This document shows positions 19,201-28,161 of a stretch of 64,000 bases of DNA, in pieces. Source of the DNA: Ureibacillus manganicus DSM 26584 (lineage in GTDB: Bacteria > Bacillota > Bacilli > Bacillales_A > Planococcaceae); assembly GCF_000772945.1 (NCBI RefSeq), contig NZ_JPVN01000003.1, forward strand, positions 163,195 to 227,194. Direction: 5' to 3'. A program made the translations under genes and the position numbers. Under the pieces are notes generated by a model. It ran no database searches. It was not told where the DNA came from and saw only the letters and a list, made by a program, of their open reading frames with translations. Numbering within the stretch: position 1 is the first letter of the stretch; every line of letters starts with the position of its first letter.

Positions 19201-19488
19201 TTTAGGAAACTCAATTCTAGTTGGAGTATCTACTAATTAGATTCCAAAGGTTAAGTGCAGTTTTTTTGAGTGAAATTTAACAGATAGAATTTAGGATTTC
19301 GTGTTGTCGTTTAACATTACAAGGAAGTGTGTGGCTGTTTTCTATAATATAAAAACGAATAAAAAAAATAAAGTAGTTAATATTAATTAATAGATGATAT
19401 CTATGACAACCCAATAGAGTTGGTCATATGTAGTAAATTATATTATCAACTATCAGATACTAATAAGAAGTTAAAAGAGAGAGAAACT

Positions 19489-21069
19489 ATGTGGTTTTTA
19501 AAGAAAAAAAATCCCTACACTTCATTACCAAGTCAACCGGTCGAATCAAAACAAAAAGATGTTTTAAAAACTAGTCTTCAACAAAATATACAAACACTAA
19601 AAGATACCCTTGGAAAAAGTTCAGATATAATCATTCGTGAAATTAGAATTGGAAAAGAAGGTACCATTAAAGCCGGTATTATATATACTGATGGATTAAC
19701 CGATACACCTTCACTTCAAAACTTTATTTTGGAAACTCTCATGCTAGATATCAAGGAGATTGATTTACAGAAAAAAATTTCTCCTGAGCAAAACCTTATT
19801 AGTGTATTAAAAGATGTTGCTTTGACAGTTGGAGAAATTAAAGAAGTAAGTACTTTTGACGTTATTCTAACTAGTCTATTGTCTGGAGATACGATTATTT
19901 TAATCGACGGATATGCTCAAGGTTTAATTATTTCTAATAGACAATGGGCCGAGCGAGGGGTAACTGAACCAACTGCTCAAACCGTAGTTAGAGGACCACG
20001 AGAAGGTTTTACCGAAAATTTGCGTGTAAATACTGCTCTAATCCGGCGAAAACTGAAGGATCCGAATCTTTGGATTGAATCAAAAATTATTGGAACACGT
20101 ACGAAAACCAACGTTGCCATAGTTTATATTAATGACATTGCAAATGACAAAATAGTGAAAGAAGTCATATTACGTTTGGATAAAATAAACATTGATGGAA
20201 TTCTCGAAAGTGGGAATATAGAGGAGTTAATCCAAGATTCGACATATACACCCTTTTCTACTATTTATAACACGGAACGTCCAGATGTAGTAGCTGCAGC
20301 ACTTCTTGAGGGACGTATAGCTATATTAGTAGATGGAACACCGTTTGTATTACTCGTTCCAGCATTATTTGTTCAGTTTTTCCAATCACCTGAAGACTAC
20401 TATGAGCGTACGATTGTTGGGAGCCTTATTCGAATACTTCGGTTTATAGCATTCTCAATCTCTTTACTTGCACCAGCATTATTTATTGCAATTACAACAT
20501 TTCATCAATCAATGCTACCACCAGCACTACTCATTAGTCTGGCAGCCCAGCGAGAAGGAGTTCCATTTCCAGCATTTGTTGAAGCGCTCATAATGGAAGT
20601 CACCTTTGAAATTTTAAGGGAAGCGGGTATAAGAATGCCACGTTCCATTGGAACTGCTATTTCAATTGTAGGTGCATTTGTTATAGGCACGGCAGCAGTA
20701 GAAGCAGGATTAATTTCAGCTATGATAGTAATCATCGTTTCAATAACCGCCATCACTAGTTTTGTATCTCCTTCTTACGAAATGGCAATTGCAGTTAGGG
20801 TACTTCGCTTTGTATTTATGGCGTTAGCTGCTTCGTTTGGATTATTTGGAATTATGGTTGGTATAATTGCCCTTGTTTTACATTTATGTAGTTTACGTTC
20901 TTTTGGCATACCTTATATGTCCCCTATAGCTCCATTTAATATTTCTGATCAAAAGGATACGTTTATTGTTCTACCTATAAGGAAAATGTTAACTCGACCT
21001 CACTTCTTTAATCATAAAAATGCGACTAGGCAGCAAGATTCAACTGTAAAAAATAAGAAGGGGAGTTAG
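19489..21069 (+). CDS. Spore germination receptor subunit A (GerA/GerKA family)
   Basis: ATG 19489 is preferred, giving 526 residues; the frame is open 23 codons further upstream but without support. The protein has the large N-terminal cytosolic domain and the membrane half of A subunits: VVRGPREGFTENLRVNTALIRRK, then RPDVVAAALLEGRIAILVDGTPF and PALFIAITTFHQSMLPPALLI. A subunits are the germinant-sensing ion-channel-like part of the inner spore membrane receptor. The stop overlaps the start region of the C subunit gene, so the four genes form one operon. Confidence 0.93.
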   Translation: MWFLKKKNPYTSLPSQPVESKQKDVLKTSLQQNIQTLKDTLGKSSDIIIREIRIGKEGTIKAGIIYTDGLTDTPSLQNFILETLMLDIKEIDLQKKISPEQNLISVLKDVALTVGEIKEVSTFDVILTSLLSGDTIILIDGYAQGLIISNRQWAERGVTEPTAQTVVRGPREGFTENLRVNTALIRRKLKDPNLWIESKIIGTRTKTNVAIVYINDIANDKIVKEVILRLDKINIDGILESGNIEELIQDSTYTPFSTIYNTERPDVVAAALLEGRIAILVDGTPFVLLVPALFVQFFQSPEDYYERTIVGSLIRILRFIAFSISLLAPALFIAITTFHQSMLPPALLISLAAQREGVPFPAFVEALIMEVTFEILREAGIRMPRSIGTAISIVGAFVIGTAAVEAGLISAMIVIIVSITAITSFVSPSYEMAIAVRVLRFVFMALAASFGLFGIMVGIIALVLHLCSLRSFGIPYMSPIAPFNISDQKDTFIVLPIRKMLTRPHFFNHKNATRQQDSTVKNKKGS

Positions 21070-21071
21070 TG

Positions 21072-22259
21072 ATGAAAAAGTGCATGTTTGCTATCCTAAT
21101 TCTCAGTCTTTTTCTTACTGGATGTTGGGACCGACGAGAATTGAATCAACTCGCCATTACGCTAGCGATGGGAATTGAGAAAATTGAAGATAACTACCAA
21201 GTATCAGCTCAAGTGGTTGTACCTTCAGAAATGTCCATGAAAGGAAGTACAGGGAGTGCAAAGGTCACACTTTATACGGCCAGAGGGGACACAGTCTATG
21301 AAGCTGTGCGAAAAATGACAATGGACTCGCCTCGAAAAATATATCCTGGACATCTTCAAATGCTTGTGATTAGTGAAGATTTAGCTAAAGAAGGGATAGG
21401 TGAATCCTTAGATTTACTGTCAAGAGATTGGGAACTTCGACCGGATTTCTATGTCGTAGTGACAAAGAATACATCCCCTGCAGAAATACTGAATGTCTCG
21501 ACAAATTTAGAAAGCATACCAGCCAATAAAATGTTTAACAGTCTTAATATGTCAGAAGTGGCATGGGCTGGGGCAAAAAGTATTACTTTAGATGAGCTTA
21601 TAGCTGATCTTATAAGTGATGGGAAAGAAGCTGTAATTACAGGTGTTCAATTAATAGGAGACCCTAAAATAGGGTCAAGTAAAAACAATGTAGAAAAGAT
21701 TTCACCTGCAGCTTCTATTCAATATGATAATTTAGCTGTGTTCAAAGGAGATAAAATGGTAGGCTGGTTAACTAAAGATGAAACCATAGGCTATAGTTAT
21801 GTCACAAACTCAGTAAAAACAACTGTTAGACCAATCTCTTGTCCTAAGGACGGGAAAGTTAGTATAGAGGTCTTTAAGTCCAATTCAGTTATAAAGGGTT
21901 TTATAAATAAAGGGAACCCAGAAGTGAATATCAATATTAACTTGGAGGGAAACGTAGGATCTGTAGAATGTCATATTAATCTTAGCGAATTGGGAACAAT
22001 TAGTGAGCTTGAAAAAATTTACGAAAAAGAATTGAAAGAAAACATTAACAACACTATAGTCACGTTACAAGAACAATATAAATCTGACGTATTTGGTTTT
22101 GGTGAGGCCATCCATCGGTCTAATCCAAAAGAGTGGAATAAGATTAAAGATAATTGGGATGAGGAATTCTCTAAGCTAAAATTTAATGTAAAAGTAGATT
22201 TGAAAATTGTTCGTACGGGTACGAAAAATAATTCCTTCTTAGAAAAGATAGAGGACTAA
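21072..22259 (+). CDS. Spore germination receptor subunit C (GerC family lipoprotein)
   Basis: The 395-residue protein has a lipoprotein signal ending LTGCWD, with the WDRRELN motif right after the lipid cysteine that is characteristic of Ger(x)C proteins. Further signatures are MGIEK, FYVVVTKN and the long C-terminal domain. It anchors on the outer face of the inner spore membrane and joins the A and B subunits. ATG 21072 follows GGGGAG; a GTG one codon earlier is also possible. It starts two bases after the A gene ends. Confidence 0.93.
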   Translation: MKKCMFAILILSLFLTGCWDRRELNQLAITLAMGIEKIEDNYQVSAQVVVPSEMSMKGSTGSAKVTLYTARGDTVYEAVRKMTMDSPRKIYPGHLQMLVISEDLAKEGIGESLDLLSRDWELRPDFYVVVTKNTSPAEILNVSTNLESIPANKMFNSLNMSEVAWAGAKSITLDELIADLISDGKEAVITGVQLIGDPKIGSSKNNVEKISPAASIQYDNLAVFKGDKMVGWLTKDETIGYSYVTNSVKTTVRPISCPKDGKVSIEVFKSNSVIKGFINKGNPEVNININLEGNVGSVECHINLSELGTISELEKIYEKELKENINNTIVTLQEQYKSDVFGFGEAIHRSNPKEWNKIKDNWDEEFSKLKFNVKVDLKIVRTGTKNNSFLEKIED

Positions 22260-22263
22260 AATT

Positions 22264-22488
22264 ATGATGAAAGTTATAGGAATACTTTTGATTGCAACTA
22301 TTATTCTGATGATTGAGGTTCCACAACTAATGGAGAAAAAACACAAAAAAGAGTTGTTAGTTTTTTCAATCATACTTGCAATTGGAGTAGGATTAAGTAT
22401 TGCACAAGCGTTGGGAAAAACTATTCCTAACCCAATGGACTTATTAAATTTGGTGTATAAACCGATTAATGACTTTTTTGTTGGTTGA
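22264..22488 (+). CDS. Small two-helix protein of the germination operon (D-type subunit)
   Basis: The 74-residue product has two predicted membrane helices (residues about 3-20 and 31-50) and a short C-terminal part ending in DFFVG. Small two-helix D proteins of this size occur in several GerA-type operons and modulate receptor function; sequence and position fit that description. It starts four bases after the C gene and comes just before the B gene. Confidence 0.75.
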   Translation: MMKVIGILLIATIILMIEVPQLMEKKHKKELLVFSIILAIGVGLSIAQALGKTIPNPMDLLNLVYKPINDFFVG

Positions 22489-22527
22489 AATAAATGATCT
22501 CTAAAGGAAGGGACGTCATGATATGAA

Positions 22528-23634
22528 ATGATGCAAAATGTAAAAATAAATTCATATCAATTTCTAATTTTAGTCGTGTTATTTACGATTGGTACGAGTA
22601 TCTTAATTGTCCCATCAGTTTTAGCTGCTGGAGCGAAACAAGATGCTTGGATTGTCGCAATATTAGGAACCTTAATGGGACTATTTGTTATTTGGCTACT
22701 TAGTATAATAGCACAATGGTTTCCTCATCTTACCATTATACAAATTAACGAAAAGATATTAGGGAAATGGTTAGGTAAAGCTGTATCTTTTTTGTTTGTA
22801 TTCATGTCCTTTATCTATACTTCAAGTCTTTTGTCTTATTCAGGAACATTCCTCAACACACATATAATGCCAAATACTCCAATGGTAGCTCTTAATGTTC
22901 TTATGGCAATCATCATCGTAATGGGAGTCCATCTTGGATTAGAGACGATTGCTCGTTCTGCTGAAATATTTATCCTTTTTTTCTTCGTTCTTTTTTTCTT
23001 ACTAGTACTACTTATTTCACCTGAAATCAAGTTTGAGAACGTACAACCAGTCTTTGAGGCAGGGACAAAAACAATTTTTCAATCGACTTTTCCTTTTATA
23101 GAAGTAACTTCAGTTAATGCTATCGTCTTATTAATGATTTTTCCTGTATTTGTTAACAATATTAAACAAGCTAAAAAATCTTTTTTTATTGGATACTTAA
23201 TAGGCGGACTTGTTATCATTATCATTACTTTTTTGAGTGTTTCTGTATTAGGTTTTTATAATACTTCAACAAGGCTTTATCCAAGCTATGAATTGGCGAA
23301 ACGAATAAATATTGGTAATTTTATACAACGTATTGAGGAGTTTATGGCTGGATTATGGATTATCACCCTTTATTTTAAGGCAACGATTTATTTTTATGCT
23401 TCCGTTTTTGGGCTTGCTCAGATATTAAATTTGAAAGGCTATCGCCCATTGATAATACCCTTAGGAATAATTTGCTTAGTACTTTCTCTTGTGGTTTATC
23501 CTAATGTCGTTTACCAACAAAATTGGAACCGGACAACAGGTATATACTTTTCGTTTACAATTGGAGTATTTTTACCACTTTTGCTGGTAATTGTATATGC
23601 TATTCGAAAAAAACAATTAAAAAAAGTACCTTAA
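22528..23634 (+). CDS. Spore germination receptor subunit B (GerB family permease)
   Basis: The 368-residue protein has about ten membrane helices and the GerB/APC-superfamily start: YQFLILVVLFTIGTSILIVPS followed by AKQDAWIVAILG. These subunits bind germinants such as amino acids or sugars in a transporter-like pocket. The predicted start at ATG 22528 is followed by another ATG at once, and the ribosome site is weak (AAGGAAGGGA, 15 or more bases away), so the exact start is uncertain. It is the last gene of the A-C-D-B operon. Confidence 0.92.
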   Translation: MMQNVKINSYQFLILVVLFTIGTSILIVPSVLAAGAKQDAWIVAILGTLMGLFVIWLLSIIAQWFPHLTIIQINEKILGKWLGKAVSFLFVFMSFIYTSSLLSYSGTFLNTHIMPNTPMVALNVLMAIIIVMGVHLGLETIARSAEIFILFFFVLFFLLVLLISPEIKFENVQPVFEAGTKTIFQSTFPFIEVTSVNAIVLLMIFPVFVNNIKQAKKSFFIGYLIGGLVIIIITFLSVSVLGFYNTSTRLYPSYELAKRINIGNFIQRIEEFMAGLWIITLYFKATIYFYASVFGLAQILNLKGYRPLIIPLGIICLVLSLVVYPNVVYQQNWNRTTGIYFSFTIGVFLPLLLVIVYAIRKKQLKKVP

Positions 23635-23733
23635 GGTTGGGTCTTTCGAACTTCATAATCGTTACCTAGATGACTGTGGTTCGACTCCGGTCATCTTCAT
23701 AGATTGCAACGAACATTGGCATTCATTCGTCCC

Positions 23734-23770
23734 CTAAAACCCCTTACTCAACATGTAAAAAGCAAGGGGA
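23734..23770 (-). terminator. Terminator for the minus-strand hypothetical gene
   Basis: CCCCTT and AAGGGG pair; on the minus strand the stem is followed by TTTTAGG. It lies just beyond the end of the 141-residue gene and may also serve the germination operon from the other side. Confidence 0.5.
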
Positions 23771-23785
23771 GTTGTTCATTTGATT

Positions 23786-24211
23786 TCATCCAACTGTAAT
23801 ATTCACCTTCACAGTCGATTGGTTACGCTCTATTTCATGGATTTGCCAATTATCAGATAGGAATTGTTTTATGCCAGCTAACTGATCCTCATTAATGTCT
23901 AAGTCGAGAAGTCCATTTTCGATTTGATGATATTTACTTTCATCAATTTGGAATTTTAATTTTAGAAGGTTTTTAAGTCCATTCATTGTAACGAATTTGA
24001 TTTTATAACCATCTTCAATAATGGATTTAAATAGTTCCTCATCTTCAGCAATTTCTACTAGTCTTTCAAAATTTAGTTTTGGTAAAATTTCCTTCCAAGC
24101 ATTCTGATCTTTATTGAGCGTTTTTTGTATTAATTCATCATTTGAAATCCCATTACTACGAACTGTTTCAATTAAATATGCATCCATTAAACTGATACGA
24201 TTTAATGTCAC
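23786..24211 (-). CDS. Hypothetical cytoplasmic protein, 141 residues
   Basis: Translation starts at GTG 24211 after AGGGGGA. The protein is acidic, has no signal or membrane helix, and ends in a segment (WQIHEIERNQSTVKVNITVG) that looks like a beta strand pair. The middle is helical with FVTMNGLKNLLKLKF. I do not recognise the family. It is transcribed alone, opposite to the germination operon, and its codon use looks like that of its neighbours. Position beside germination and spore lysin genes hints at a sporulation link, but nothing in the sequence proves it. Confidence 0.7.
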   Translation of the reverse strand: MTLNRISLMDAYLIETVRSNGISNDELIQKTLNKDQNAWKEILPKLNFERLVEIAEDEELFKSIIEDGYKIKFVTMNGLKNLLKLKFQIDESKYHQIENGLLDLDINEDQLAGIKQFLSDNWQIHEIERNQSTVKVNITVG

Positions 24212-24385
24212 GTAAATTCCCCCTGTCAGATTCTATTGTTAATTAATAGTAGGTTACTAGGATTTTAACAGAATAATTAGGAAGGGTAAATTTAAAAATA
24301 TTATGATTAAATAATTTAATTTCGAATTACATATTCTGTTTGGAATAGAAATACCCAGTTATAGTAAATTGAGATTTAATAAATA

Positions 24386-24428
24386 AAAAAGAGGTGACTA
24401 CTATTTTGGTAGTCATCTCTTTTTGTTT
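24386..24428. terminator. Bidirectional terminator downstream of the spore lysin gene
   Basis: AAAGAGGTGACTAC pairs with GTAGTCATCTCTTT across a 7-base loop with A- and T-runs at both ends. It ends the minus-strand GH18 gene. Confidence 0.8.
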
Positions 24429-24464
24429 AAACTTCAGTAATGGATGGTGAATCTAACACGAAAA

Positions 24465-25802
24465 TTATTTAATAACATTAAACTCTTCTAAAATTATTTC
24501 CTCTGTTTGTGGCATGGTTATACCTAAGTGCCAACAGCCCATTCCACCTAAACCATACTCATGGACTAGCCGGAATTTAGCAAGAAGACTGCGCGGATCT
24601 TCAAACCACACTTCATGTAATGTGCCTTCTTCGTCAACATAACGAAACCAAGGTGTAGCTGCTATTTCATCATAATGTATTTCACTTTCATAACGAGTAT
24701 ATAAATCGATTGCATGCTGTGTTGAATAAGCTGTACCCACTCTATCTTTTTCTTTTATTGTCCAATCGTAGGCGTACTGAGGGATCCCGAGCATTAGTTT
24801 CGATCTTGGAACAACAGAAACTGCATAATCTAAAGTCGCTCTCACTTTATCGATAGGTGAAATCGGACCCGATGGACCACCTGGCCAATGCCAATTATAA
24901 GTCATTAAAAATATTCGATCTACGTATTGACCGAGGGTTTTATAATCATAGGCGCTTGAGTAATCGGGTACATAATCTCCTTCCTTAGGAGGTACAGCGA
25001 TCATTACTTCCATCCCTTTTGGGTGAAGTCTTTGGGTTAATTCTTTAACAAATTGGTTTAGATTTTCTCTATCTTCTGTTTGGACTAGTTCAAAATCGAC
25101 GACGACTCCTTTGTAATCATGACTATCAAGAAGGAAATAAATATTTTCGATAAGTTTTTTCCTGATAGTTGAATTGCTGATTACTTGGTGCGTTAACTCT
25201 GTATCAAATCCTTTTTCGCTTAAATTAGTTAACGTAGCATAAGGAGGTAGATCCTTCTTCCAAGCCAAAGTATGTGCTTCATTCTCATTTACTTGAATAA
25301 TGTTTCCTTGTGAATCAGGACGATATTCAAACACGAAAATACTTGAAAGTGAATTCTGAAAGTGATCTAACATCCAAGCGTTTCGGTCCTTGTCCTTTGG
25401 AACAAAATAAGTACCAGCCCAAATGTTTGTTTTTGCATGTCGGGGAATATCTAATTTCTGCCCAGGTATGATGATTCGACTTTTTAAATTATTGTGACTC
25501 ATTAATTTTTGTTCACTTATTACATGTCGGTTCGCTATTTCCCAAATACTATCCTTCGGTTGAACTATATAAGTCGAACCAGGAATTAAAATAGCTTGAC
25601 CAAGGACGAGTTGAGAGTTGTCCTTTAATCCATTTAATGTGGCAAGTTCAGCAAGATTAAGTCCATACTGGTCTGAAATTTTTGAGAGACTGTCACCATA
25701 TTTAACCTTATGAATTACCTGTGCGTATGAAATCGCTGGGGTCGGAATTGCTATTAGCAATGTAAAACTGAAAACCAATAAGAACAAACACTTTTTAAAC
25801 AT
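24465..25802 (-). CDS. LysM/GH18 spore peptidoglycan hydrolase (YaaH/YdhD/SleL-like)
   Basis: The start ATG 25802 has GAGGTGG six bases upstream. The 445-residue product has a signal peptide, two LysM repeats (about residues 30-75 with YGDSLSKISDQYGL and 76-121 with PKDSIWEIANRH), and a GH18 barrel to the end. The catalytic strand reads GVVVDFELV, so the DxE pair of this family is present. Related enzymes are N-acetylglucosaminidases that degrade spore cortex during germination. It is divergent from the protease gene and transcribed alone. Confidence 0.9.
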   Translation of the reverse strand: MFKKCLFLLVFSFTLLIAIPTPAISYAQVIHKVKYGDSLSKISDQYGLNLAELATLNGLKDNSQLVLGQAILIPGSTYIVQPKDSIWEIANRHVISEQKLMSHNNLKSRIIIPGQKLDIPRHAKTNIWAGTYFVPKDKDRNAWMLDHFQNSLSSIFVFEYRPDSQGNIIQVNENEAHTLAWKKDLPPYATLTNLSEKGFDTELTHQVISNSTIRKKLIENIYFLLDSHDYKGVVVDFELVQTEDRENLNQFVKELTQRLHPKGMEVMIAVPPKEGDYVPDYSSAYDYKTLGQYVDRIFLMTYNWHWPGGPSGPISPIDKVRATLDYAVSVVPRSKLMLGIPQYAYDWTIKEKDRVGTAYSTQHAIDLYTRYESEIHYDEIAATPWFRYVDEEGTLHEVWFEDPRSLLAKFRLVHEYGLGGMGCWHLGITMPQTEEIILEEFNVIK

Positions 25803-25922
25803 TTGAACCACCTCACATATTACTCAACGATAGTATGAGTAGTTTTTTGCCTATAAACCTGAATTAACTTTATTTCATATACTATTTATTCAAGAGGTGA
25901 TGAGATTTTAGGAGGATTGGAT

Positions 25923-26630
25923 ATGGATTTTTCAAAGCAATTCGACAAAATAAAAGACTCAGTGGTAAATATCTGTGTTCTCAATAATGCAGAAGAAAAG
26001 AAAATAATTTCATCCGGATCAGGTGTACTTATTGGAGACGGTACTAAAATAATAACTTGTTCCCACTGTATTAAGCCTAATCTTTTAAACATTGTCCGAT
26101 TTTCAGGACAAAATAACGCTCAAAAATGCAAAATAATATTTAATGATTCCAAAATAGATATTGCAATTTTAGAAGTTGAAAAGTCACTAGGTAAAGGGGT
26201 TAGCATAAGAGATTCTTCTTCAGTAATGATTGGGCAGGAGGCATTTGTCGTTGGATTCCCATTAAATATTAAAAAAATAACTGCCCTTTCAGCAAATATC
26301 GCTGGATTTGAACCGTTGAATAATTTTCAGTTAATTAGAATTGATGCATCGATTAACCACGGTAATTCAGGTGGTCCGTTATTTAATGAGGATGGTGATT
26401 TAATAGGCATAGTGAATGCAAAACATGGACCGCTATCTTATATTTTGACAGAACTTCAACACGCTAAGGAAAAAGATATTGAATTAATGGGTAATGATAA
26501 TCTTGTTAAACTTATTCTATTTTTGATTAGACAGATGCAAAGAAATTTAAATCTTGGCATTGGATATGCTATTCCTATGAATGCTGTAGGGGACAGTGTA
26601 GAATTTGTTAAATCGTTAATACAAAAGTAA
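25923..26630 (+). CDS. Trypsin-fold serine protease without export signal
   Basis: ATG 25923 has AGGAGG seven bases upstream. The 235-residue protein shows a complete chymotrypsin-type triad: His48 in TCSHCI, Asp79 in KIDIAIL and Ser149 in HGNSGGPLF. It lacks a signal peptide, a membrane anchor and a PDZ domain, so it is unlike canonical HtrA and is presumably cytoplasmic. The C-terminal third contains a helical insert (LTELQHAKEKD) before GIGYAIPMNAVG. It stands alone, divergent from the spore lysin. Substrates are unknown; stand-alone proteases of this type occur in both stress and defence settings. Confidence 0.85.
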   Translation: MDFSKQFDKIKDSVVNICVLNNAEEKKIISSGSGVLIGDGTKIITCSHCIKPNLLNIVRFSGQNNAQKCKIIFNDSKIDIAILEVEKSLGKGVSIRDSSSVMIGQEAFVVGFPLNIKKITALSANIAGFEPLNNFQLIRIDASINHGNSGGPLFNEDGDLIGIVNAKHGPLSYILTELQHAKEKDIELMGNDNLVKLILFLIRQMQRNLNLGIGYAIPMNAVGDSVEFVKSLIQK

Positions 26631-26681
26631 ATACACTTTCTTACACTCCGTCACCAATTATAAAAAAGATTTTTTTATATT

Positions 26682-26722
26682 AAAGAGTTGCTACCATTTT
26701 GGATGCCAACTCTTTTTGTTTT
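26682..26722 (+). terminator. Terminator after the serine protease gene
   Basis: AAAGAGTTGCTACC pairs with GGATGCCAACTCTTT and is followed by TTG TTTTG. Confidence 0.8.
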
Positions 26723-26858
26723 GTTATTATTCTAATTCTTAAATATTTCAACAATTACAAAAAGAATAAATTATGATGAATTCGATGATACTTTACGCTT
26801 CCTTCATATAGAATTAAACTGTATATTGTTTAAAGATGGCATTAATTGGGGTGGGAAT

Positions 26859-28028
26859 ATGAGGGGAATTATTATACTTATGATAGCTTTTTTAGGGATT
26901 AACTCATTCATAACTTTAGAAACATCAGCCGAAGAAAAAACATCTCCACCAGATTTGGTTAGTGAAGCAGCAATTGTTTTAGAATCTAATAGTGGACAAG
27001 TATTATATGAAAAAAATGCGAATCATGTAATGTATCCAGCGAGCTTAACGAAAATCGCAACGGCAATCTATGCGATTGAAAAGGGAAAATTAAATGATAT
27101 TGTAACCATTAGTGCAGATGCAAGAAATGTAGATGGGACTAGGGTCTATTTAGAGGAAGGCGAAAAAGTTCCGTTAGAGAAGTTAATTCAAGGTTTATTA
27201 ATTAACTCTGGGAATGACGCAGGTGTTGCTATTGCGGAACATTTAAGTGGTAGCATTGAACAATTTTCATTCGATATAAACAACTATTTAAGAAAAGTAG
27301 TCGGTGTGAGAGACACTCATTTTGTAAATCCACATGGTCTTTTTGATGCCGAACATACTACAACAGCAGAAGATTTAGCAAAAATTACGCAATATGCTAT
27401 GAAGAATGAAACATTCCGAAATATTTTTGGAACGAAAGAATTTGAATGGCACGGAGAGGCTTGGGATACGACGCTAATTACACATCACAAGATCCTTAAA
27501 GGCGAATTTCCCTATGACAGCGTTACTGGCGGGAAAACGGGTTACGTAAATGAATCAGGATTTACATTAGCGACAACAGCTGAAAAAGAGAACTTAAGCT
27601 TAATCGTCATAACTTTGAATAGTACGTATGAAGTACAAACCTATAATGATACCCTCAAGCTTTTAGACTATAGTTTTGAGAATTATACAAACTCATACAT
27701 AGAGAAAGGGACTACATTTACTGTTGGTGATGAAGAATATAAAAATCCTAAAACCCTAATTACTACAACCTCTATAAACGATAATATAGTTAGAAAAATT
27801 AATAAGGATGGAACATTAAACCTTGTCAATCAAGACGGAATGTTAATAGCTTCTTATCAGTTAGAGAAAATAAGTATCGGGGAAATCAACCATCCTGTTG
27901 AATTAGCGAATTCATCAAGCAATGAAGTTAATATGATGAAAATCGATACAAAAGTGATTAGTTTGATTATCGTATTGCTAGCATCCATTGCAATTGTGTT
28001 TCATTTGAATCGAAGATATGGAGTTTAA
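26859..28028 (+). CDS. D-alanyl-D-alanine carboxypeptidase (PBP5/DacF type, S11)
   Basis: The preferred start is ATG 26859, giving 389 residues with a signal peptide ending near TSAEE. All three active-site motifs of class C low-mass penicillin-binding proteins are present: SLTK (Ser62-Lys65), SGN (117-119) and KTG (226-228). A C-terminal hydrophobic helix (IDTKVISLIIVLLASIAIV) ends in RRYGV and can anchor the protein. It removes terminal D-Ala from peptidoglycan. Single gene followed by a terminator. Confidence 0.93.
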   Translation: MRGIIILMIAFLGINSFITLETSAEEKTSPPDLVSEAAIVLESNSGQVLYEKNANHVMYPASLTKIATAIYAIEKGKLNDIVTISADARNVDGTRVYLEEGEKVPLEKLIQGLLINSGNDAGVAIAEHLSGSIEQFSFDINNYLRKVVGVRDTHFVNPHGLFDAEHTTTAEDLAKITQYAMKNETFRNIFGTKEFEWHGEAWDTTLITHHKILKGEFPYDSVTGGKTGYVNESGFTLATTAEKENLSLIVITLNSTYEVQTYNDTLKLLDYSFENYTNSYIEKGTTFTVGDEEYKNPKTLITTTSINDNIVRKINKDGTLNLVNQDGMLIASYQLEKISIGEINHPVELANSSSNEVNMMKIDTKVISLIIVLLASIAIVFHLNRRYGV

Positions 28029-28034
28029 TATGAC

Positions 28035-28063
28035 TAAGAGACCAATTCAAGGTCTCTTTTTTA
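28035..28063 (+). terminator. Terminator after the carboxypeptidase gene
   Basis: AAGAGACC pairs with GGTCTCTT, followed by TTTTA. Confidence 0.85.
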
Positions 28064-28076
28064 TGCAAAAAAATTG

Positions 28077-28105
28077 TTGACACTCAACTTCATTGGCAGT
28101 AGAAT
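28077..28105 (+). promoter_or_regulatory. Near-consensus promoter of the iron ABC operon
   Basis: TTGACA at 28077-28082 and TAGAAT at 28100-28105 are separated by exactly 17 bases. The start site would be close to 28112, immediately before the Fur box. Confidence 0.85.
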
Positions 28106-28114
28106 AGCATTACA

Positions 28115-28133
28115 GATAATGATAATCATTATC
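28115..28133. promoter_or_regulatory. Fur box
   Basis: The 19 bases GATAATGATAATCATTATC are a perfect match to the classical Fur consensus and a perfect inverted repeat. The site covers the first transcribed bases of the fbp operon, so iron-loaded Fur should block initiation. Confidence 0.95.
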
Positions 28134-28161
28134 AATTAGAAAAAAGGAGTACATAATTATT

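Noticed and set aside
23635..23710. tRNA-like piece with GGTTCGACTCC and a possible CAT anticodon
   Set aside because: The arms do not pair as a cloverleaf; only a 7-bp AGATGAC/GTCATCT hairpin is real. It may be a decayed tRNA fragment or a chance match.
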